DNA of 10,505 nt, taken from NCBI GenBank assembly GCA_015486445.1, contig WFRT01000145.1, positions 1 through 10,505 of the forward strand, written 5' to 3'. The DNA comes from Pseudomonadota bacterium. GTDB taxonomy: Bacteria > Desulfobacterota > Anaeroferrophillalia > Anaeroferrophillales > Tharpellaceae. The notes beneath the pieces were generated by a model. The model was not told where the DNA came from. It did not search any database and saw nothing but the letters and a program-made list of their open reading frames with translations. The translations under genes were made by a program, and so were the position numbers. Of the stretch, positions 1 to 7,500 are shown piece after piece (position 1 is the stretch's first letter; each line of letters begins with the position of its first letter).

Positions 1-89
1 GCGGGCGTAGTGAGCGTAAGGAAAAACAGAAATCTTAACGCTTAGCGAAGAAAAGCCGCGCCCGACCCCGGATTTGGCTGAATAGTTAC
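1..89. mobile_element. Partial MITE-like element, copy A (cropped by window edge)
   Basis: This stretch is the reverse complement of 8373-8461 with 4 mismatches in 89 positions. It ends at 78-89 in CTGAATAGTTAC, the same terminal inverted repeat that bounds the complete copy at 8373-8610. Only one end is inside the window. It lies in opposite orientation to the complete copy and ends 2 bases before the stop codon of the precorrin-2 dehydrogenase gene. No transposase is visible, so it is read as a non-autonomous element. If the 8-bp target duplication seen at copy B also holds here, GATTATTT (90-97) should be repeated at its far end, outside the window. Confidence 0.8.
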
Positions 90-91
90 GA

Positions 92-592
92 TTATTTTTC
101 GCTTCCCGCTCCCTTAAGCAGTTCTTTTATCTCGTTTTTCAGATCCCTGGAACGACAGCAGCTCTGCCCGTCTGAAGACACGGCCACCGTGACCCCGTCC
201 CGGCGGAAGCGGGCCGGGGTCAGGAAGTCTCCCTGCCGCCATGAAGCATCGACGGCGGCCGCCAGCAAACGCCGGCGCCGGGCCTGGTCGAGGACCCCGG
301 CATTGACCGCAGACTGGTCGGTGGCCGCATAGACCAGAAAAAAACCTTCAAGATCATCCTCGCGGAATTCGCGCGGCCAAAGTGTAAGCTCGCCTTCCCG
401 AGCCTTTTCGACAATCACGTCCACGACCCGGGGAGCGACCACCGTCACCCGGGCGCCGCACTCCAGGAGCCCGGCAATTTTACGCCAGGCCACCCGGCCG
501 CCGCCAACCACCAGGCAGGGGCGCTCGTTGAGATCCAGAAAGATCGGGTAATAGGGTTTTTTCGGCTGATTCATGTATTTTTTTCTATCCAT
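92..592 (-). CDS. sirC: Precorrin-2 dehydrogenase (siroheme synthase N-terminal domain type), short form
   Basis: Predicted to oxidise precorrin-2 to sirohydrochlorin with NAD+, the step shared by siroheme and cobalamin synthesis, in the cytoplasm. The opening YPIFLDL is followed by the dinucleotide-binding motif VVGGGRVAWRK (residues 28-38) and VTVVAP (49-54). Next come AATD (89-92), a VD pair at 114-115 where CysG/Met8 proteins carry their catalytic Asp, and AVSSDGQS (137-144). At 166 residues it is shorter than the roughly 200 usual for SirC or Met8, because most of the C-terminal dimerisation/chelatase part is missing. Ferrochelatase activity is therefore doubtful. The chosen ATG at 592 overlaps the end of cbiD by 8 bases; a second in-frame ATG at 574 (160 residues) is equally possible, and neither has a strong ribosome-binding site. 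It is the last visible gene of the riboswitch-led operon. Its TAA stop (92-94) falls in sequence flanking the mobile element, so the element did not create the short C-terminus. Confidence 0.85.
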   Translation of the reverse strand: MDRKKYMNQPKKPYYPIFLDLNERPCLVVGGGRVAWRKIAGLLECGARVTVVAPRVVDVIVEKAREGELTLWPREFREDDLEGFFLVYAATDQSAVNAGVLDQARRRRLLAAAVDASWRQGDFLTPARFRRDGVTVAVSSDGQSCCRSRDLKNEIKELLKGAGSEK

Positions 593-1718
593 GCCAGACT
601 TTTCGCAACATCCCATCGGGGGTGTAGAGACGAAGTTCCAGGGCAGCCGCCCCGGCCCAGTTTCCGAGCCCGGCCAGGGCCTTGCGCCCGAGTTCGTTTT
701 CAACCTGGTCGGCCGCGGGCGGGCCGAGATGAGAAAAAGCCTCCCTGACACTGCCGGCCCGGGCCACGAGCGCCGCTACCTCACCGTCAACACCAACCCG
801 GGCGGCAATTTCCGCCAGGTCCCGGCAACCGTAACGCACGGTATGGGCATGGGTATATTCGAGCCCGGCCGAATATTTGTAAAGCTTGCCGATCATGCAG
901 CCGACAATAATTCGCTCGAATTCAAATTCCGCCGCCAGTTTCATCGAGTCGGCAATGAAATCGGCAATTCTGACAATCGCATATTCCGGCAACCCGGGGC
1001 AGTCACGCTTTACGGCCCGGGCCGTGCGGCCGCCGGTACAAAGCGCGACCTCACGACAGCCGGCCCGTTTCGCGCCCTCAAGCAGGATACGAATGGTTTT
1101 GATGTAGGCCGCATGCGAATAGGGCTCCACGTACCCCGAAGTCCCCAGGATAGAAAGCCCGTCAACCACCCCGAGAACCGGATTTAAGGTCTTTTTTGCC
1201 AGCCGGCGGCCATCCGGCAGAGAGATTTCCAGCTGATAGGTTCCGGGTTCCTCACCACAGCCGGCCCGCAGCAGGTTTTCCACCAGCATTTTTTTCGGCA
1301 CCGGGTTGATGGCCCAGTGACCGATCTCGGCATCGATCCCTAAACGGGTGACCAAACCGACTCCGAAAAGCCCCCGCACCACCAGCAGGGCCCGGCCGCA
1401 GGGCAGCTGACAATCAAAAAAGCCGGGCGGCCGCGTGGAGGCAAAGAGTGCGGCCTTCAACAGCAGCTGGTCGGTAACATCGGGATCGTCGCCGGCCTCC
1501 TTGCAAACCACTCCAACGCCCCGCCCGGCCGTAAAAAAACAGGAGCGCAGGTAAATCTCAAGGCAGTCGCCGTCCGGCAGGCGCACCGCGACCGGGTTTT
1601 CCCGGCCACCGCCACCGCGTTCCCGCCAGGCCCGCCAGGCCCCGAGTGCGGCTGCACTCAGGCAGGTTCCGGTAGAAAAACCCCGGCGCAATTCTTTTCG
1701 TGCCGCGTCAGCGCTCAA
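585..1718 (-). CDS. cbiD: Cobalt-precorrin-5B (C1)-methyltransferase CbiD
   Basis: Transfers a methyl group from S-adenosylmethionine to C1 of cobalt-precorrin-5B in the anaerobic cobalamin pathway; cytoplasmic. Family signatures run in order through the 377 residues: LRRGFSTGTCLSAAA (10-24), KEAGDDPDVTD (73-83), INPVPKKML (137-145), NPVLGVVDGLSILGTSGYVEP (179-199), and IIVGCMIGKLYKYSAGLEYTH (270-290). The length is normal for CbiD. The start is a TTG at 1718: an in-frame stop lies at 1737-1739, no ATG or GTG occurs before the first conserved motif, and GAGA sits about 6 bases upstream of the TTG. It begins 14 bases after the cbiC stop and overlaps the next gene by 8 bases, so it is almost certainly translated from the same mRNA. 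CbiD, rather than the aerobic CobF, marks the pathway as the early-cobalt, oxygen-independent route. Confidence 0.95.
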   Translation of the reverse strand: MSADAARKELRRGFSTGTCLSAAALGAWRAWRERGGGGRENPVAVRLPDGDCLEIYLRSCFFTAGRGVGVVCKEAGDDPDVTDQLLLKAALFASTRPPGFFDCQLPCGRALLVVRGLFGVGLVTRLGIDAEIGHWAINPVPKKMLVENLLRAGCGEEPGTYQLEISLPDGRRLAKKTLNPVLGVVDGLSILGTSGYVEPYSHAAYIKTIRILLEGAKRAGCREVALCTGGRTARAVKRDCPGLPEYAIVRIADFIADSMKLAAEFEFERIIVGCMIGKLYKYSAGLEYTHAHTVRYGCRDLAEIAARVGVDGEVAALVARAGSVREAFSHLGPPAADQVENELGRKALAGLGNWAGAAALELRLYTPDGMLRKVWHG

Positions 1719-1732
1719 ATGTCGTCTCGATG

Positions 1733-2410
1733 CTATTTATTGAAAGATTCAATAATCGCGTGCAGGGTGGCCACGGCCATGGCACTGCCGCCCCGCCGAC
1801 CGCGGATGACAACCTGGGGAATCCCGGCCGCCAGCAACAGTTTTTTTGCTTCAATCACATGAACGAAGCCGACCGGCATGCCGATAACCAGCCGGGGCCG
1901 GATATTTTTTTCGCTATGCATCCGGATAATCCCGGCCAGGGCCAGCGGGGCGTTGCCAACCAGGACGATGCCGCCGTCGATAAGCTTCTCGGCCTTCTCC
2001 AGCGCCACCAAAGAGCGCGCCTGTCCCCGGCGCGAAGCCTCGTTTGCAACCTCGGGGTCGGCCACCAGGCAGCAGATGTCAGACTTGCTGTAGGACGGGT
2101 TTACCGACTTGAGCCGGGCCTCGGAAAGGCCGCTGCGAATCATCGTCGCGTCACAATAAATCGGGGCCCCGGCCGACAGGGCGTCCAGTCCGGCCGCCAC
2201 CGGGTCGCCACTCCAGTCAAGATCGTCGACAATCGTAAAATCTGCCGTGGTATGGACCAGGCGCCGGCCGATCCGGAAAATCTCCGGCGTTACCTTACGG
2301 CGCCATTCAGAAAGGCCTTCCTCGATGCGCCTGAAACTCTCGGCCTCGATTTCCGCTCCGGACATCTGCCAGTCGATATCCTGCAGGAGTTCTGTAAGTT
2401 GTTTACCCAT
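1733..2410 (-). CDS. cbiC: Cobalt-precorrin-8 methylmutase CbiC (precorrin-8X methylmutase family)
   Basis: Moves the methyl group from C11 to C12 of the corrin precursor, giving cobyrinic acid or its cobalt form. The 225 residues match the family throughout: LVHTTAD (51-57), whose His53 aligns with the proton-transferring histidine known from CobH; IYCDATMIRSGL (84-95); VGNAPLAL (151-158); GMPVGFVHVIEAKK (177-190); and RGRRGGSAMAVATLHA (203-218). The ATG at 2410 follows the cbiL stop by 2 bases, with AAGGA about 10 bases upstream, so the two genes are translationally close-coupled. Naming it CbiC rather than CobH rests on the neighbouring cbiD, since the two are homologous and not separable from this sequence alone. 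Confidence 0.95.
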   Translation of the reverse strand: MGKQLTELLQDIDWQMSGAEIEAESFRRIEEGLSEWRRKVTPEIFRIGRRLVHTTADFTIVDDLDWSGDPVAAGLDALSAGAPIYCDATMIRSGLSEARLKSVNPSYSKSDICCLVADPEVANEASRRGQARSLVALEKAEKLIDGGIVLVGNAPLALAGIIRMHSEKNIRPRLVIGMPVGFVHVIEAKKLLLAAGIPQVVIRGRRGGSAMAVATLHAIIESFNK

Positions 2411-2412
2411 GC

Positions 2413-3177
2413 TCAGGCTTCCTTTGCTTTAAGTTTCTGTTTTTCACCGACAGCCTGGCGTTCAGGGCTGCGCTTGGCGATTACCAGGGAAAGATACTGT
2501 TCTTCGACGGCCATAATTTCCCCGCCCCCCCGGCAAAGGGTTTCCTGCTCCTGACCCAGCCTGGCGCCATAGATGATTTCACCCTTAAAGCCCGCCGCTT
2601 CAAGCTCGGCCAGCAGTCCGGCCCGGTCGGACGAGGTCTTCATCAAAACTACGGTATCGGCGGCGGCCAGTTTTTCCCTGAACCGGTCGTCCCGGCCCCA
2701 GGCGGGAACAATCACCAGGCTTTCTCGATCTTCGACCGTCGGCAGGTTGAAACGGGCGGCCAGGTCCTGGAACGCCATGATCCCGGGTACGGTTTCAATC
2801 TCAACGCCGGGCAGCAGTTCCGCAACCTCGCGCATCAGGTAGGTGAAGGTGCTGTAGAGAAGCGGGTCGCCGATGGTTACGAAGGCGCAGTCACGCCCCT
2901 GCCGCAACTCACGGGTCACAGCGGCGGCGTTGCGGCACCACTGTTCTTCCCGGTCGGCCATGTTTTTCGCCATCGTAAACGGCAGGCTGCGGCGCTCGGC
3001 CCGACAGCCGCCCAGGGCGGAGACTACGCCGCCGCTGAAACTCTGATTGTCCCGGGCCGCCGCCGCAAATATCACCTCGACCCGACGCAGAACCTCCGCG
3101 GCTCTCAGGGTCAGCAGCCCGGGGTCTCCGGGACCGGTGCCGATCCCGTAAAAACGCCCCCATCCGATCTTTTCCAT
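2413..3177 (-). CDS. cbiL: Cobalt-factor II / precorrin-2 C20-methyltransferase CbiL
   Basis: Methylates C20 of cobalt-sirohydrochlorin (cobalt-factor II) using S-adenosylmethionine, the first methylation after the siroheme/cobalamin branch. It belongs to the tetrapyrrole methylase family: GTGPGDPGLLTLRA (13-26) is the N-terminal glycine-rich loop, TIGDPLLYSTF (101-111) is the GDP motif typical of the C20 enzymes, and VPGIMAF (130-136) follows. The length of 254 residues is usual. The ATG at 3177 is preferred over an in-frame TTG at 3189 because GGA lies 7 bases before the ATG and the family motif starts soon after it. The last ~20 residues are lysine- and glutamate-rich and look like a disordered tail. 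It is the first gene after the cobalamin riboswitch and attenuator, so its transcription should fall when cobalamin is abundant. Confidence 0.93.
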   Translation of the reverse strand: MEKIGWGRFYGIGTGPGDPGLLTLRAAEVLRRVEVIFAAAARDNQSFSGGVVSALGGCRAERRSLPFTMAKNMADREEQWCRNAAAVTRELRQGRDCAFVTIGDPLLYSTFTYLMREVAELLPGVEIETVPGIMAFQDLAARFNLPTVEDRESLVIVPAWGRDDRFREKLAAADTVVLMKTSSDRAGLLAELEAAGFKGEIIYGARLGQEQETLCRGGGEIMAVEEQYLSLVIAKRSPERQAVGEKQKLKAKEA

Positions 3178-3227
3178 AAACCATTCCAATCTGTAATAGT
3201 TTTCATCCGGCCGGCAGGCCGACCAGC

Positions 3228-3269
3228 AAAAAAAATCCCGGAGAGGCAGCCTGGGCTTCTCCGGGATTT
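3228..3269 (-). terminator. Rho-independent attenuator in the cobalamin leader
   Basis: Read on the minus strand, AATCCCGGAGA (3268-3258) pairs perfectly over 11 bp with TCTCCGGGATT (3244-3234) and is followed at once by a run of eight T (3235-3228, shared with the stem end). A short inner stem (agc/gct, 3248-3250 with 3255-3257) extends the hairpin. It lies between the riboswitch and the cbiL start, 51 bases before that ATG, which is the classic position for a terminator under riboswitch control. Confidence 0.92.
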
Positions 3270-3284
3270 CCCAATTCTATCCCG
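3262..3284 (-). promoter_or_regulatory. Candidate antiterminator hairpin
   Basis: On the minus strand CGGGAT (3284-3279) can pair with ATCCCG (3267-3262) across an 11-base loop. The second arm lies inside the 5' arm of the attenuator, so this fold and the terminator exclude each other. The CCCG at 3300-3297 could in turn occupy CGGG at 3284-3281. The pairings are seen directly; the role as an antiterminator is inference. Confidence 0.4.
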
Positions 3285-3297
3285 TTAAACGACGACC

Positions 3298-3321
3298 GGG
3301 ACAACGGTACCCGGTTGTCCC
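3298..3321 (-). promoter_or_regulatory. Hairpin between riboswitch and attenuator (possible P13)
   Basis: GGGACAAC and GTTGTCCC form a perfect 8-bp stem with an 8-base loop containing GGTACC, beginning 1 base after the riboswitch P1 closing strand. This is where cobalamin riboswitches carry the hairpin whose loop kisses L5 (P13/L13). I could not confirm loop-loop complementarity by eye. Confidence 0.55.
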
Positions 3322-3322
3322 G

Positions 3323-3541
3323 ACAGGTCGACGGCAGCAGGTCTTCTGACTTCCGGATCTCCCTACTCACCGCCCCTTCCCGGAAATCGGCTACGATTCC
3401 AGTGGTTCTGGCGGTTTTTGTCCCCGGTTACAGCGGCGGGCCCGTCCCCGATTTTCACGGGGTTCCCTCTTGCTCCGCAGGTTTGCGGAACTGCAGTCGT
3501 AAGGTTCAATTGTCAGCCCGCGCTCCCCGGCCGGGACCTGT
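3323..3541 (-). promoter_or_regulatory. Cobalamin (adenosylcobalamin-type) riboswitch
   Basis: Read on the minus strand, the conserved core appears in the expected order: GAGGGAACCCCGTGAAAATC (3470-3451), the CCCGCCGCTGT core (3440-3430), CCACTGG (3405-3399, with the final G), GGGAAGG (about 3382-3376), and the B12 box AAGTCAGAAGACCTGCTG (3352-3335). Strands ACAGGTC (3541-3535) and GACCTGT (3329-3323) are perfectly complementary and close the structure as P1, which sets the limits given. A hairpin and a rho-independent terminator follow before cbiL, so control is by transcription attenuation: cobalamin binding should favour termination. This fits the downstream cobalamin synthesis genes. Confidence 0.95.
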
Positions 3542-3552
3542 TCAAATCCCGG
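3531..3552 (-). promoter_or_regulatory. Small hairpin overlapping the riboswitch P1 strand
   Basis: CCGGGA (3552-3547) and TCCCGG (3536-3531) pair over 6 bp with a 10-base loop. The hairpin lies between the stop of the upstream gene and the riboswitch, and includes part of the 5' strand of P1, so it may form before P1 does. No T-run follows, so it is not a convincing terminator for the upstream gene. Confidence 0.3.
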
Positions 3553-3570
3553 TCCGGCGCAGGCAAATTG

Positions 3571-4416
3571 TTACTTGCTGTTATTGATCGTGGCTTGCTC
3601 GATGATTACATCGTAACGGTAACCGGCCCCGAAATCCTTGTCGGCGTAAAGGATTCCCTCAACCGTAACAATCTCTCCCACGGTCGGCTTATGCTGGGTG
3701 GTCACCACCAGGTCATGGGTGCCGTTGTTAGGGTCGCCGGTGCCATCCTGGAGATGAACCCAGTTTTTCCCCATGATACTGAGCGACACCTTGACCACCT
3801 TGGCATGGACCTTGACCTTCTTTTTATCCAGTTCCTTACCCTTGGCATAGAGTTCGGCCACGCTGTAACCGTTTTCGCCCTGGGCTTTCGCGATCTTGAG
3901 ATCGAGCGGGGGAACCACGACCCGGCCGCTGGAATTCATCGGCGCCTGGCCGCCGCCCATGCCCATGCCGGCGGGTTTTCTATCACCTTTCACCGGACAG
4001 GCGCCACCGCCAGCCATACCCCGGCCGCCGGCTCCCGCCAGACCGGGGGAGAAAACTACTTCGTCAAAGGTCCGATTCAGGGTTTCGCTCTTGAAATTCT
4101 TCATCACCATGCCGGGAACAAAGGAGACCTTCTGGCCGACCTTGACCACGGTTTTCGGTGCCGCAACCCAGGTTTCACCCTTCTCGGTTGCCAACAGCAC
4201 ATATGTATAGCCGCCACTGTCCATCGTTTCCTTGACCGTGCCGGTCAGGGCATCGGCACCGGGTACCGGTTTCGGCGACATCGCCGCAGGGGTCGCGGCG
4301 GCCGGCCGGGCCTGGGCATTGGCCACCTGGGAATTTTTGTGTTTCTGCATTACCAGCAGGGCGGCTGCACCAAGAATAATCACCATCACCACCAGACCGG
4401 CTATCAATCGCTTCAT
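3571..4416 (-). CDS. Membrane-anchored or exported NrfJ-related protein with two OB-fold-like domains
   Basis: The function is not known. The 281 residues begin with a basic start and a hydrophobic segment (about residues 5-23), either a signal peptide or an uncleaved anchor, then an Ala/Pro-rich linker (35-55). A first small beta-rich domain (about 57-122) contains GTVKETMDSGGYTYVLLAT and WVAAP, wording typical of proteins annotated as NrfJ-related. A Gly/Met-rich linker (about 125-165) with a single cysteine (C140) leads to a second OB-like domain (about 188-278) with VKVHAKVVKV, NWVHLQDGTG and GEIVTVEGIL. The ATG at 4416 has AGGAGA 7 bases upstream. The gene lies between the oxidoreductase (148 bases upstream) and the cobalamin riboswitch (29 bases after its stop). 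The domain outline is confident. Ligand binding in the periplasm, possibly metal or haem given the NrfJ name and the Met-rich linker, is only a guess. Confidence 0.8.
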   Translation of the reverse strand: MKRLIAGLVVMVIILGAAALLVMQKHKNSQVANAQARPAAATPAAMSPKPVPGADALTGTVKETMDSGGYTYVLLATEKGETWVAAPKTVVKVGQKVSFVPGMVMKNFKSETLNRTFDEVVFSPGLAGAGGRGMAGGGACPVKGDRKPAGMGMGGGQAPMNSSGRVVVPPLDLKIAKAQGENGYSVAELYAKGKELDKKKVKVHAKVVKVSLSIMGKNWVHLQDGTGDPNNGTHDLVVTTQHKPTVGEIVTVEGILYADKDFGAGYRYDVIIEQATINNSK

Positions 4417-4492
4417 ATGGGTTCTCCTGGAAATTCAGTTAACATGTCATGCGCCTGGAGCGCTTTACACCGAAGAAAGAAAAAGTTTATGT

Positions 4493-4515
4493 AACAGGAG
4501 CTTTCAAGTCCTGTT
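4493..4515 (-). terminator. Inverted repeat after the oxidoreductase gene (weak terminator or operator)
   Basis: AACAGGA and TCCTGTT are perfect 7-bp inverted repeats separated by 9 bases, in the 148-base gap between the oxidoreductase stop (4565) and the NrfJ-like start (4416). On the minus strand a T-rich stretch follows about 8 bases later (4485-4475). That distance is too great for a textbook terminator, so it could instead be an operator for the NrfJ-like gene. No clear promoter was recognised in this gap. Confidence 0.35.
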
Positions 4516-4564
4516 TCAGGATAGTAGTACACCCGGAACCAAAAGTCTAGCCCCAAAATCTCCC

Positions 4565-7500
4565 TCAGCGCTGACTGATTATTCTTTCAATTTCCTCGCT
4601 GGTCGGCATCTCTTCGCGCACTCCGGCCCGGTACTGCATGCGGCACCAGAGAAAGAGATTCTGTCTTTCATTGACCCGCACGATCTCGTTGATGGCCTGT
4701 TCGTCACCGGTAAACTGGCCGAGAAGTCCGACGATGTCCCGGAAAGTGGCCGGCAAAACCTCCTCGCCCTTTCTCTTCCGGGGCCGGGGATAGAATTCCG
4801 CGGGATCGGGATTACCGGAAAGCTCAACCTGTTCGTAGGGCTTGCGGGTGAACACGGTCCAGGCCCGGGACTCGACCATCATTTTCGAAAGTACGATCGG
4901 CAGGTTGTCGGTCGGCAGTCCCTGGCCGGTCGGACAGGGAGAGAAGAACTCCACCAGGGAGGGGCCCTTATAGGCGATGGCTTCGGTCAATATACGCATG
5001 GCGTGGACCGGATTGGAAAGTGAAAGTCGGGCCACGTAGACCTTGGGAATCGCCATGGCCTGGCCCACCAGTTCGCGGTGAAAATCGTTCTTGCCCTGGA
5101 GTTCCATGCCGTAGGGCGAGGTCGTCCGGTTTGAACCGTAGCGACTGGCGCCGGATTTCTGGAAACCGGTATTCATGTAGGCTTCGTTGTTGTAGATGAT
5201 CCAGGTAATATCCTGGTTTTCCCCAAGGGCGAAGTTGAGACCCTGGTTGCCGATATCATAAAAAGAGCCGTCACCGCCGAAAACCAGGACCTTGGTCAGC
5301 TTGTCCAGATAAAAATTGCGAAAGGCGTTGTAAAGCGACACCCGGGCCCCGATGCCGGCGGCACTGGCGGTCCCGAAACCATAGTGTCCGGCCGGATAGA
5401 CCCTGGCGTTGTAGGGGTTGCCGAGACAGGAGACCTCGGCACAGCCGGTGGCATTGACAGTGTAGACGTTGAAACTGTGGTCGATCATGTGACGCAGGCC
5501 GCGGCCGTGGTCCATGGTCATCAGGGCCGGCATCGAATCGTAAAATTCGGCGATCATGGCGGGGTTGCGGCGAACCATTTCGGTGGCCGTGAAAACCAGG
5601 TTTTCAATAATTCCCTCACCACAGCCGGGACACAGGCTGTGGCCGCCGGGGAGAAATTTCTGCCCCGAATAGAGCAGCATCAACTGCTGGAGATAGCGTC
5701 CGGCCTTGACATAGGTAGCGACGCCGGGACTGGCATCCATTTCGTAAATTGCCGGGCTGAGAAAGCCGCTGTCGGTGCCGGGTTTGTGCGTGGTTTTGTC
5801 AACCAGGCTTAAGGCCTTGCTCTTGCAGGACTCGACACAGGCCCCACAACCTTTACAGTATTGGGGAACAACGTTGATATTGAGGTGGCTCTCTTCGAAC
5901 TCCGCATCCCGGTAACCGGTAAAACGTTTGAGATCAAGCGGGCGAAAGAGCTGTTTTTCATCAGCCGAGAGCTGTTCGTAATCGTTTTTCCTGAGCAGGG
6001 TTACCCGCAGGGCGTTGTCCGGACAGGTGGCGATGCAGAGTCCGCAGGCAACACAGTTTTCCGCCTTGTACATCGGCAGGGCGGTGCCGATCAGGCTGGT
6101 GTCATTATACTCGGAAGTCCGGGCCGGAACGATATTGTAGAAATTTTCCCAGGAGATCTCCTCCCCCTTCTGCAGTGGTTTGAGCACCCGGTCGATAAAC
6201 AGGGGGCGGTAACGGTCGCCAAGTACGGAAGGAAAAGTAATAACCGCGTTTTCGTCATCTTCGAGATAACTGCGGGAAAATTTTGGCGTATAGTGAATCG
6301 GCCGGGCTTCAGGAACTTTCGTTTCCACAGGCCCGGGGGCGCTTTCTCGTGCCCTCTCCGACAGCGGGGCGGGAATCGATTCATAAGGCACCTCGAGCAG
6401 TTCCAGGTTGACTTCAACCAGCCCGGCTTTGGCGCCCTTGAACTTACTGCTCAGCTCACTTTTGAAGGCCTGCTTGAACTCGGCTTCCGGCAGCAGGTTG
6501 ATGATCCGGTTGATGACCCCGAGAATCGGGGTGCCGGGCAGGTTGCGCTTCAAATGTTTCCGCGAGGCCCCGGTGGCATCGAGCAGCACCAGCTTGAAAG
6601 TCGCATTTTCAAGCAGTTCGCGGATCTCCGGCGTGGCCTGGGCCTTGATTTCTTCGGCACTCTTTACGGTGTTGATTATCAGGTCGCCGCCCGGCTTGAT
6701 CCCCTTGATAAACTTGAGAAGGCTGTTGCTGAGCAGGTACTTGTCATTGAAGATCGCCAGGGTTTCAACCCGGCTGACATCGGAACAGTTGCGAATCGGA
6801 TGTTCGGACACCCGGGCGTTCATGATCACCATGCCGCCCTTGCGGGAAGCCCCGTATTTGGCGCTGGTCTGAACGTAGCGTCCGGCCTTGGCTATGATCT
6901 TGGCCAGGGTCTCCTGGGCGGTCTTGACGCCCTCGGCCCCAACCCCGATAAAGGTCAGGCCGACCTCTTTTTCGCGGTAATCTTCGCGGACCACTTTTTT
7001 AAGTACCCGGGGGCCCTTGATGCCGACCGAGAAAACCGGCATCGGCCGTTCCGCCAGCAGGTTTTCGATAACCGCGAAGCCATCCTCGACACTGAAGTCC
7101 TGGCTTCCGAGACCGTAGATTCCGGAGGTGATGACCGGGGTGAACGAGCGACCGATGCGCTCGTTGTAGGCGGCGTGCTTGACGTCACGCAGGAGATAGC
7201 GCTCATTGGCCAGGCCGGTCTTTTCCAGGACCGACACCACTTTGGCGTTCTGGATGCCGTAAGATATCTCCTCGGTACAGACCGGGTAGAACAGCACCGG
7301 CCGCAGAAGACCGACCGAAACGCCTTTGGCCCGGTAGTAGTCAATCGCCTCTTTCATGGTCCCGGCCACAGCCCCGAGACAGACCACGACATACTCCGAT
7401 TCAGCCGCATAATAGTCCTCAACCACGTCGATGGAGGTGCCGAGGATGGCATTCATCACCTTCATCGCCGCCTTGACATATTTCTTGGCGTTGAGCAGGG

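Noticed and set aside
593..751. Longer start (GTG at 751) for the precorrin-2 dehydrogenase
   Set aside because: It would overlap cbiD by more than 160 bases, and the added residues do not resemble the family, which begins just before YPIFLDL.
3418..4494. Plus-strand frame of 358 codons opposite the riboswitch and the NrfJ-like gene
   Set aside because: It is antisense to supported features, has histidine-rich shadow sequence, and lacks family motifs.
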